Assembly (NCBI GenBank): GCA_965367695.1
Contig: CBDUKB010000221.1
Location: 1-5,096, forward strand
Source of the DNA: Putridiphycobacter sp965367695
Lineage (GTDB): Bacteria; Bacteroidota; Bacteroidia; Flavobacteriales_D; Crocinitomicaceae
Length of the DNA: 5,096 nt
Direction: 5' to 3'
Part shown: piece after piece, positions 1 to 5,096 of the stretch
Position numbering within the stretch: position 1 is the stretch's first letter
Layout: each line of letters starts with the position of its first letter
The notes under the pieces: generated by a model
Databases searched by the model: none
Told to the model about the DNA's origin: nothing
Seen by the model: only the letters and a program-made list of their open reading frames with translations
Translations under genes and position numbers: made by a program

Positions 1-815
1 CGAAGCAATATATTCCATATATGAATAATAAACTTCGTCCACAAGGGGTATTTTTTAACGATTTTGCGAATGATGGTCCTACTTACACCATTAGTGGTCA
101 TACCGCTATGACAACAGGGATATACCAGCATATGGAAAATTCAGGTAAGGAAATTCCAAAAAAGCCTTCTATTTTTCAATATTACTTAAAGCAATATAAA
201 GCTGATAAAAGAAAAGCTTGGGTGTTGACCACCAAAGGAAAATTAAATGTTTTGGGGTACACGAAAGCTAAAGGTTGGGTAAGAGAATTTTATCCTTCTG
301 TCTATTCAGGTATTAATGGTTCAGGGACAGGCTACCCTGGAGATGTAAAATTGTTTAAGATATTTCAAGATATTATCAAATTACATAAACCAGTGATTTC
401 CATTATCAATTTACTGGAAATTGATGCTTGGGCACATCAGGGTGATTGGAAAAAATACATTCGTTCCATTAAACAAAACGATCGTTTGGCCTTTGAATTG
501 TGGAACATGATTCAAAATGATGAGGTGATGAAAGATAAAACAACTTTATTTATTACGAATGACCATGGCAGACATTTAGACCATGTAAAAGACGGTTTCA
601 AAAGTCATGGAGATAAATGTGCTGGATGTAAAAAAATAAGCTTAATCGCATTAGGTCCAGATTTTAAAAGCGGAATGGAAATTAATCAACACCACGATTT
701 ATTAGATTTAAATGCAACTGCAGCTGAGTTATTACACATCAATATGCCGACTGCAAAAGGAAATGTGATTTGGGAATTATTGGGTAAAGATTGCAATGGA
801 ATGGATCAAAAATGA
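1..815 (+). CDS. Alkaline phosphatase superfamily metalloenzyme, 5' partial
   Basis: The reading frame is open to the left window edge (in-frame codons from position 3 encode KQYIPY before the ATG at 21), so the gene begins upstream and that ATG is probably internal. Numbering from that Met, the fragment carries an almost complete di-metal active site in the nucleotide pyrophosphatase/phosphodiesterase-like order. Thr23 in TYTISGH is the likely nucleophile. Asp135 and His139 form a DxxxH pair (IDAWAH), Asp181-His182 lie in TNDHGRH, and His196 in KSHGD is the likely last metal ligand, followed by an IALGPDF segment typical of the fold. The first metal-binding Asp should lie upstream of the window. 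Members hydrolyse or transfer phosphate or sulfate esters using two metal ions, usually zinc. The substrate cannot be read from this fragment, and sulfatase, phosphodiesterase or phosphomutase-like activity are all possible. A CxxC pair (Cys200, Cys203) follows the last ligand. The signal peptide, if any, is not visible. The stop codon lies inside the 3' end of the convergent bioF-like gene. Confidence 0.85.
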   Translation, partial: KQYIPYMNNKLRPQGVFFNDFANDGPTYTISGHTAMTTGIYQHMENSGKEIPKKPSIFQYYLKQYKADKRKAWVLTTKGKLNVLGYTKAKGWVREFYPSVYSGINGSGTGYPGDVKLFKIFQDIIKLHKPVISIINLLEIDAWAHQGDWKKYIRSIKQNDRLAFELWNMIQNDEVMKDKTTLFITNDHGRHLDHVKDGFKSHGDKCAGCKKISLIALGPDFKSGMEINQHHDLLDLNATAAELLHINMPTAKGNVIWELLGKDCNGMDQK

Positions 816-1885
816 TCTAAAAAAGCTTTGATTTCGGCCTTGGTATTATGAGAATGAATACACACCCTAATTCTTTCTTTTCCTGCAGGAACTGTTGGTG
901 GGGCAATTCCTCTAACCGCAAAACCTGCTGCAATTATTTCGGTTATCTTTTCTATTAATAAATTCATATCTGGAATAATAATGGCTTGAATAGAAGTGGA
1001 GCTATTGGTAATTTGTAAGTTTTTTCCTTGTGCCAATGACCTGAAATAATTGATGTTTTCTCTCAATGTCTTTCTTTCTTCATCCATGCCTTTTACCAAT
1101 TCGAAAACCTGTCTAATTCTCCCTGCACTAAAGTCAGAAATGGCAGTAGTATAAATAAATGGTCGTGAAAAATTTATCAAAAATTCACGCATTTTATTCG
1201 AACATAAAACGACTGCGCCAAATGCGCCATAAGCTTTGCTAAAAGTGATCAATTTTATAAAAATATCATCATCTAAATCAAACTCATGAGAAAGTCCGCG
1301 ACCTTCATTTCCAATCACACCTCCTGAATGCGCTTCGTCTACAATAACATATGCTCCATACGCTTTTGCCATTCTCACAATTTCAGCCAAAGGGGAAATG
1401 TCCCCATCCATTGAATAAATTGATTCGACCACCACATAGGTATTGCCCTGGGCCAATTTCAATTTTGACTCTAAGCTTTTTATGCTATTGTGATTAAAAT
1501 GGTAAGATTTTGCAAAACTCATTCTTACCCCATCTCTTATTGAAGCATGAATTAAACTGTCTAAAATCACCGTATCTCCTCTTTCCAGAATAGATGAAAA
1601 AATACCATAATTAGCATCCAGACCTGAATTAAAAAGTAACCCACTTTCATAATTAAAAAATGTAGCCAAGTCTTTTTCTAAATCTTCTACATAATTTGAA
1701 TTCCCTGATATTAAACGTGATCCAGTTGAACCATGGGATAAGTCACTTTGATATTTTATCTTCGCTACACCAAAATAATCGTTCGAGTAAAAGTCGACTA
1801 AATGATCTAGGTCAATCATTGTTCGATAACTGCCATCTTGGCGTCTTTTATCTAGTTTGGCTTGTAGATTTACGGGGAATTTCAT
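806..1885 (-). CDS. bioF: 8-amino-7-oxononanoate synthase-like PLP enzyme (alpha-oxoamine synthase family)
   Basis: Complete 359-residue fold-type I PLP enzyme. BioF condenses a pimeloyl thioester with L-alanine, releasing CO2, to give 8-amino-7-oxononanoate, an early step of biotin synthesis in the cytoplasm. Visible family landmarks in order: FYSNDYFG (32-39), GSTGSRLISGN (52-62), His113 in DSLIHASIRDG (the ring-stacking His), ESIYSMDGD (154-162), Asp183 and His186 in VDEAHSGGVIG, the Schiff-base Lys217 in TFSKAYG, YTTAIS (245-250), and PPTVPAGKERIRV (329-341), whose arginines probably bind the substrate carboxylate. The N-terminus (LQAKLDKRR) resembles full-length BioF proteins, supporting the ATG at 1885-1883. 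It is slightly shorter than E. coli BioF (about 384 residues), with no key residue missing. The sister enzymes 2-amino-3-ketobutyrate CoA ligase and serine palmitoyltransferase share the fold; the SRLISGN and VPAG motifs favour BioF, but substrate specificity is inferred. No other biotin gene is in the window. There is no evident Shine-Dalgarno sequence. Confidence 0.85.
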   Translation of the reverse strand: MKFPVNLQAKLDKRRQDGSYRTMIDLDHLVDFYSNDYFGVAKIKYQSDLSHGSTGSRLISGNSNYVEDLEKDLATFFNYESGLLFNSGLDANYGIFSSILERGDTVILDSLIHASIRDGVRMSFAKSYHFNHNSIKSLESKLKLAQGNTYVVVESIYSMDGDISPLAEIVRMAKAYGAYVIVDEAHSGGVIGNEGRGLSHEFDLDDDIFIKLITFSKAYGAFGAVVLCSNKMREFLINFSRPFIYTTAISDFSAGRIRQVFELVKGMDEERKTLRENINYFRSLAQGKNLQITNSSTSIQAIIIPDMNLLIEKITEIIAAGFAVRGIAPPTVPAGKERIRVCIHSHNTKAEIKAFLDHF

Positions 1886-1907
1886 GCTATGAAAATAGAA
1901 GTTTTTT

Positions 1908-1915
1908 CAAATGTA
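1908..1915 (-). promoter_or_regulatory. Putative Bacteroidota -7 promoter element of bioF-like gene
   Basis: Read on the minus strand this is TACATTTG, a full match to the Bacteroidota consensus TAnnTTTG, and it lies 22 bases before the bioF-like ATG. Transcription would start a few bases downstream, giving a 5' leader of roughly 16-18 nt. I see no TTG at the usual distance upstream for the -33 element, so the call rests on the -7 box and its position only. Confidence 0.45.
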
Positions 1916-2068
1916 CTGCGATTATTGATTGGGTATTCATAATGTTGATACATTGTTGAAAAAGCATGGAAGGTAAATTTATTTTAACCAAAATCTTGTG
2001 CTTAAAAGAATTTAATAAATTAAGTCATAATAATATTGAAGGACTCTTTTTTTATAATTGGGAAGCAG

Positions 2069-2076
2069 TAACTTTG
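2069..2076 (+). promoter_or_regulatory. Putative -7 promoter element of tex, four bases before the ATG
   Basis: TAACTTTG fully matches the Bacteroidota -7 consensus TAnnTTTG and is followed by CCTT and then the tex ATG. With a start site 4-6 bases after the box, the mRNA would begin at or next to the start codon, i.e. be leaderless. No TTG lies 17-23 bases upstream (that stretch is a T-run near 2047-2053), so the -33 element is missing or degenerate. A TATAAT-like string at 2053-2058 is an alternative box. Confidence 0.45.
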
Positions 2077-2080
2077 CCTT

Positions 2081-4198
2081 ATGACTGGAATTGAATATAT
2101 TCAACAAAAAACTAACCTGGGTAACAACCAAATTAATTCAGTAATTAACTTAACTGAAAATGGTGGAACCATTCCATTTATTGCAAGGTACAGAAAAGAA
2201 CAAACAGGAAATTTAGATGAGGTTCAAATTGACACCATTTTAAAGTTGAATAGTACTTTTCAAAACATTGAAAAAAGAAAAGAACACATTTTAAAATTGA
2301 TGTCTGAATCCAATGATTTGACGCCTGAATTGAATAAGAAAATAAAAGACTGCTACGAATTAACAACCCTAGAAGACATTTATTTACCTTTTAAAAAGAA
2401 GAAAGAAAATGCCGCTACTAAAGCAATAAAGGCAGGTTTAATTGGATTGGCCAAATTAATCATGACCCAAGGGAATGGTGACCCTCAACAATGGGCAAAT
2501 CAATTCTTGAATAAAGATTATCATACACCAGCACTTGCCATTTCTGGAGCTGAAGCCATCATTGTTTCTTGGATCGTAGAAAACGAAATTGTAAGAGATA
2601 AAATGCGCGCTTCATTTATGAAATTCAGTATCATAACGAGTAAAAAAAACAAAACAGCAGAAGATAAAGAAGGGAAGTTTAAAGTGTATTATGATTTTAC
2701 TCAAGCAATTAATCACTGTCCTTCTTATCGTTTATTGGCCATTTTTAGAGGAGAAAATGAAAAAATATTGAGGGTAAAAGTGCGTCCAAATGATGATTAT
2801 AACTTACAATGGTTAAATCGTTTTTTTATTAAACAAAATAACTTAAGCACCCCTTTGATTGAAAAAGCGATTAAAACAGCGTATAAAAAAAGTTTAGAAC
2901 CTAGTCTTGAAACAGAAGTAAGACAATATTTTAAAGCTTTAGCAGATGATAAATCGATTGAAAATTTCAGCAAAAATTTAAAACAAATACTCTTGGCACC
3001 TCCAATCGGATCGAAACGAATTTTGGCGATTGACCCTGGTTTTAGAACCGGGTGCAAAATTGTTTGTTTAGATGAAAATGGAGATTTACTGCACAATACA
3101 ACTGTGTTCCCTCATCCTCCAAAAAATGAGCGTACCAAGGCTTCCGCAAAAATCGCTCAATTGGTAGAAATGTATAAAATTGAAGCCATTGCTATCGGTG
3201 ATGGCACGGCAGGCAGAGAATCTGAAAATTGGATTAAACATATACAGTTTAAAAGTGATGTAAAAGTATATGTAGTCAGAGAAGATGGGGCTTCTATTTA
3301 TTCGGCATCAAAAATTGCAAGGGAAGAATTTCCCGATTATGATGTCACAGTTAGGGGAGCGGTTTCAATCGGACGAAGATTGAGTGATCCTTTAGCAGAG
3401 TTGGTGAAAATTGAACCTAAATCATTAGGGGTAGGGCAATATCAACATGACGTCAATCAGAATAAATTGAAAGAAGCATTGGATTTTATGGTTTTTCATG
3501 CGGTAAACCAAGTAGGCGTGAATTTGAATACAGCCTCTAAACATCTATTGGCTTATGTGTCTGGTTTAGGACCTAAATTAGCGGAATCAATTGTTGAATT
3601 TAGATCAGAAAAGGGCAGTTTTACTTCAAGAGAAGAGTTGAAGAAAGTCCCTAGACTTGGAGCAAAAGCGTTTGAACAAGCAGCTGGTTTTTTAAGGATA
3701 AAAAATGCAAAAAACCCTTTGGATAATTCTGCTATTCATCCTGAGCAATATGCGATAGTGAATAAACTAAGTAAAAAATATAAAGTAAAATCAGCCGATT
3801 TAATTGGGAATGATTCAGTATTAACAGCGATATTAAATGATGATCATTTAAAAAATGAAATTGGAGAATATACCATTAAAGATATTGTTACTGAACTAAA
3901 AAAACCTGGAGTCGATCCAAGAGCTTCTGTGAAAATGTTTGAATTTACACCGGGTATCAAATCAATAGAAGACCTTAAAGTTGGGATGATGGTCAACGGA
4001 ATAGTAACTAATGTAACAGATTTTGGTGCTTTTGTCAATATTGGAATTAAGCAAAATGGACTGATACACAAAACACAATTGGCGAATCACTTTGTGGAAA
4101 CCCCAATTGACGTAATTCAAATTGATGCACATATTCAAGCCAAGATAATTGAAGTAGACGCGGAAAGAAATCGGATTGGCTTGACATTGAAAATTTAA
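2081..4198 (+). CDS. tex: Tex family RNA-binding transcription accessory protein
   Basis: Complete 705-residue Tex protein, a cytoplasmic nucleic-acid-binding factor related to the core of eukaryotic Spt6 and linked to transcription and RNA metabolism. Domains in order: the Tex N-terminal helical region (about 1-190) with GGTIPFIARYRKEQTG (28-43) and the TTLEDIYLPFKKKK block (95-108); a linker helix region; an RNase H-like YqgF domain (about 312-440) starting with ILAIDPGFRTGCK (314-326) and including AIGDGTAGRE (371-380) and RGAVSIGRRLSDPLAELVKI (425-444); then GVGQYQHDV (450-458); a helix-hairpin-helix region (about 480-542) with LNTAS, SGLGPKLAESIV and PRLGAKAFEQAAGFLRI; and a C-terminal S1 domain (about 632-705) with GIVTNVTDFGAFVNIG (640-655). 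It ends directly after the S1 fold, without the C-terminal tail of longer homologues such as the E. coli protein (about 773 residues). The start is supported by the N-terminal motif and by the promoter box just before it. Its precise cellular target is not known. The barrel-protein gene follows after 20 bp. Confidence 0.96.
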   Translation: MTGIEYIQQKTNLGNNQINSVINLTENGGTIPFIARYRKEQTGNLDEVQIDTILKLNSTFQNIEKRKEHILKLMSESNDLTPELNKKIKDCYELTTLEDIYLPFKKKKENAATKAIKAGLIGLAKLIMTQGNGDPQQWANQFLNKDYHTPALAISGAEAIIVSWIVENEIVRDKMRASFMKFSIITSKKNKTAEDKEGKFKVYYDFTQAINHCPSYRLLAIFRGENEKILRVKVRPNDDYNLQWLNRFFIKQNNLSTPLIEKAIKTAYKKSLEPSLETEVRQYFKALADDKSIENFSKNLKQILLAPPIGSKRILAIDPGFRTGCKIVCLDENGDLLHNTTVFPHPPKNERTKASAKIAQLVEMYKIEAIAIGDGTAGRESENWIKHIQFKSDVKVYVVREDGASIYSASKIAREEFPDYDVTVRGAVSIGRRLSDPLAELVKIEPKSLGVGQYQHDVNQNKLKEALDFMVFHAVNQVGVNLNTASKHLLAYVSGLGPKLAESIVEFRSEKGSFTSREELKKVPRLGAKAFEQAAGFLRIKNAKNPLDNSAIHPEQYAIVNKLSKKYKVKSADLIGNDSVLTAILNDDHLKNEIGEYTIKDIVTELKKPGVDPRASVKMFEFTPGIKSIEDLKVGMMVNGIVTNVTDFGAFVNIGIKQNGLIHKTQLANHFVETPIDVIQIDAHIQAKIIEVDAERNRIGLTLKI

Positions 4199-4214
4199 AT
4201 ATTTATTATCTTTC
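4181..4214 (+). promoter_or_regulatory. Putative promoter of the barrel-protein gene, inside the tex 3' end
   Basis: TATCTTTC at 4207-4214 matches TAnnTTTG at all fixed positions except the last (C for G). It is followed by ACAA and the ATG at 4219, the same four-base spacing as at tex. Two possible -33 TTG motifs lie upstream: 4181-4183 (within TTGACA, 23-base gap) and 4187-4189 (17-base gap). The upstream half lies within the last tex codons. Read-through from tex remains possible, because no terminator hairpin is seen in the 20-bp gap. Confidence 0.4.
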
Positions 4215-4218
4215 ACAA

Positions 4219-5031
4219 ATGAAGCAAGTTTTATTGTTTTATTTGTCAGTTATGAGTGTCTTGTCGGTTCATGCACAAGTATCCAATCAAATGGGGGCTC
4301 GGCAAGCCGGGTTAGGGAATGTCGGTGCCACAACAAATGACGTGGTAGCAATGAAAAACAATCCAGGTGCTTTTGGTTTCTTTCAAGGGACTGGAGTAAA
4401 TTTGCAATACAGTAACCGTTTCATGTTAAGTGAATTGGCGACTCAAAACTTAAGTGTTGGTCATCAAACTAATTCAGGTAATGTTGGATTGTTTATCCAA
4501 CAATCTGGTTTTCAATTATTTCGACAAGTTCAATTGGGAGGGACTTATGCGATTCAGCTTTCAGACCGAATTGGGATGGGTGTCAATTTGAATTATCATT
4601 CTACCCGATTTGGTGATATCTATGGTAAGAAACAAAATGTATCTGCAGGTGTTGGGGTCAATTATAAATTGAATAAAAAAGTACAGTTTGGTGCTGCGGT
4701 TATCAATATTAATCGTGCAAAAATTTCCGATTTTCAAGATGAAAGATTACCCACACTTTTTATTTTGGGTGGACAATTTCTTTTAAGTGATCAAATTATT
4801 TGGTTGATTGACCTTGAAAAAGATTTGGCTCAAAAATTAAATATTAAGTCGGGTTTAGAGATCCATGCAAATGAAGTGTTTGATGTCCGTTTTGGAGTCA
4901 ATACTTATCCTTTTCAGTCAGCTTTTGGTGTCGGGATTCATTTAAATAAATTCACCATTGACCTAGCCAGTATCTGGCATGCACAAATTGGACTTACGCC
5001 AACTTTGGGGTTAACTTATGATTTTAAATGA
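4219..5031 (+). CDS. PorV-like outer-membrane beta-barrel protein
   Basis: A 270-residue exported protein. Residues 1-19 form a signal peptide (Lys2, a hydrophobic stretch, cleavage expected after VHA, leaving Gln20). The mature part begins with MGARQAGLGNVGATTNDVVAMKNNPGA (25-51), split here as GARQAGLGNVG and NNPGA motifs, which resembles the N-terminal signature of PorV/PorQ/FadL-type barrels (glycine-rich turn, then 'NPAG'-like loop). The remainder shows alternating hydrophobic and polar strands, for example GVNLQYSNRF (59-68), RIGMGVNLNYHSTRFG (117-132), KVQFGAAVIN (154-163), VFDVRFGVN (220-228), SAFGVGIHL (234-242) and LGLTYDF (263-269), ending with a penultimate aromatic residue as in many barrel proteins. 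This places it in the outer membrane. It is shorter than typical PorV (about 380 residues), and a role in type IX secretion should not be assumed; its function is unknown. The start is supported by the signal peptide. The stop overlaps the next start codon, so the two genes are probably co-translated. Confidence 0.75.
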   Translation: MKQVLLFYLSVMSVLSVHAQVSNQMGARQAGLGNVGATTNDVVAMKNNPGAFGFFQGTGVNLQYSNRFMLSELATQNLSVGHQTNSGNVGLFIQQSGFQLFRQVQLGGTYAIQLSDRIGMGVNLNYHSTRFGDIYGKKQNVSAGVGVNYKLNKKVQFGAAVININRAKISDFQDERLPTLFILGGQFLLSDQIIWLIDLEKDLAQKLNIKSGLEIHANEVFDVRFGVNTYPFQSAFGVGIHLNKFTIDLASIWHAQIGLTPTLGLTYDFK

Positions 5032-5096
5032 AAAAAATACTCGCCATTTTCATTTTTTTTATTGCCAGTAGCAGCTTTGGTCAAATAAGTGATTTG
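5028..5096 (+). CDS. Exported protein, 3' partial (only signal peptide visible)
   Basis: The ATG at 5028-5030 overlaps the TGA of the barrel-protein gene (5029-5031) in an ATGA arrangement, and the frame stays open for 23 codons to the window end. The encoded residues are MKKILAIFIFFIASSSFG followed by QISDL: two lysines, a hydrophobic core and a small-residue region with cleavage expected after Gly18, before Gln19. This is a classic Sec signal peptide of the Bacteroidota style, without a lipobox cysteine, so a periplasmic, outer-membrane or secreted protein rather than a lipoprotein is likely. The four-base overlap and lack of a Shine-Dalgarno sequence suggest translational coupling and a shared function with the barrel protein. 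The protein family cannot be determined from what is visible. Confidence 0.8.
   Translation, partial: MKKILAIFIFFIASSSFGQISDL

Noticed and set aside
21..23. ATG at 21 as the true start of the phosphatase-like gene
   Set aside because: The frame is open upstream to the window edge with plausible coding residues, and the enzyme's first metal-binding Asp should lie further upstream.
806..831. Weak hairpin (TCAAA / TTTGA, and the AAAGCTTT palindrome at 822-829) as a shared terminator
   Set aside because: The stem is only five A/T-rich pairs with a long loop; this is expected by chance and too weak to call an intrinsic terminator.
1696..1959. Plus-strand 87-residue open frame over the bioF start and intergenic region
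   Set aside because: It is mostly antisense to the well-supported bioF-like N-terminus, and its translation resembles no family I know.
1944..1959. Direct repeat GTTGA spaced 11 bases apart in the divergent intergenic region
   Set aside because: Five-base repeats are common by chance and no third copy or conserved spacing supports an operator or iteron.
2178..2366. Minus-strand open frame inside tex
   Set aside because: It lies fully within conserved Tex N-terminal coding sequence on the opposite strand and shows no family features.
2797..3096. Minus-strand 99-residue open frame inside tex
   Set aside because: It is antisense to the linker and the start of the YqgF domain, where the plus-strand protein is clearly conserved.
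3844..4216. Two minus-strand open frames over the tex S1 region
   Set aside because: Both are antisense shadows of the conserved S1 domain; neither shows a signal, motif or promoter of its own.

Overview
The window reads as an ordinary chromosomal segment of a low-GC Bacteroidota bacterium, most likely Flavobacteriales or a close relative. Evidence for this is the AT-rich composition, the lack of recognisable Shine-Dalgarno sequences ahead of the starts, promoter boxes close to the Bacteroidota -7 consensus TAnnTTTG, secreted proteins whose predicted signal peptides end just before Gln (HA|Q, FG|Q), and an outer-membrane barrel family that I associate with this phylum.

Layout, left to right. 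Positions 1-815 (+) hold the 3' part of an alkaline-phosphatase-superfamily metalloenzyme whose start lies outside the window. Positions 806-1885 (-) hold a complete BioF-like alpha-oxoamine synthase; the two genes converge and their 3' ends overlap by 10 bp. A 195-bp divergent intergenic region (1886-2080) separates bioF from tex and carries a -7-like promoter box for each. Positions 2081-4198 (+) encode a complete Tex (YqgF/HhH/S1) RNA-binding protein. After 20 bp comes a 270-residue secreted beta-barrel protein of PorV-like type (4219-5031, +). Its stop overlaps in ATGA fashion with the start of another exported protein cut by the window end (5028-5096, +).

The genes do not form one pathway. 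The phosphatase-like enzyme, the biotin-type synthase and the nucleic-acid-binding Tex look like independent housekeeping functions. The only tight functional unit is the barrel protein plus the downstream exported protein, which are probably translationally coupled and act at the cell envelope.

I found no RNA genes, insertion sequences, CRISPR arrays, attachment sites or clear intrinsic terminators, and no evidence for a hidden novel system. The most interesting signals are the -7-like boxes exactly four bases ahead of two start codons, which suggest leaderless transcripts, and the poorly characterised barrel/exported-protein pair.
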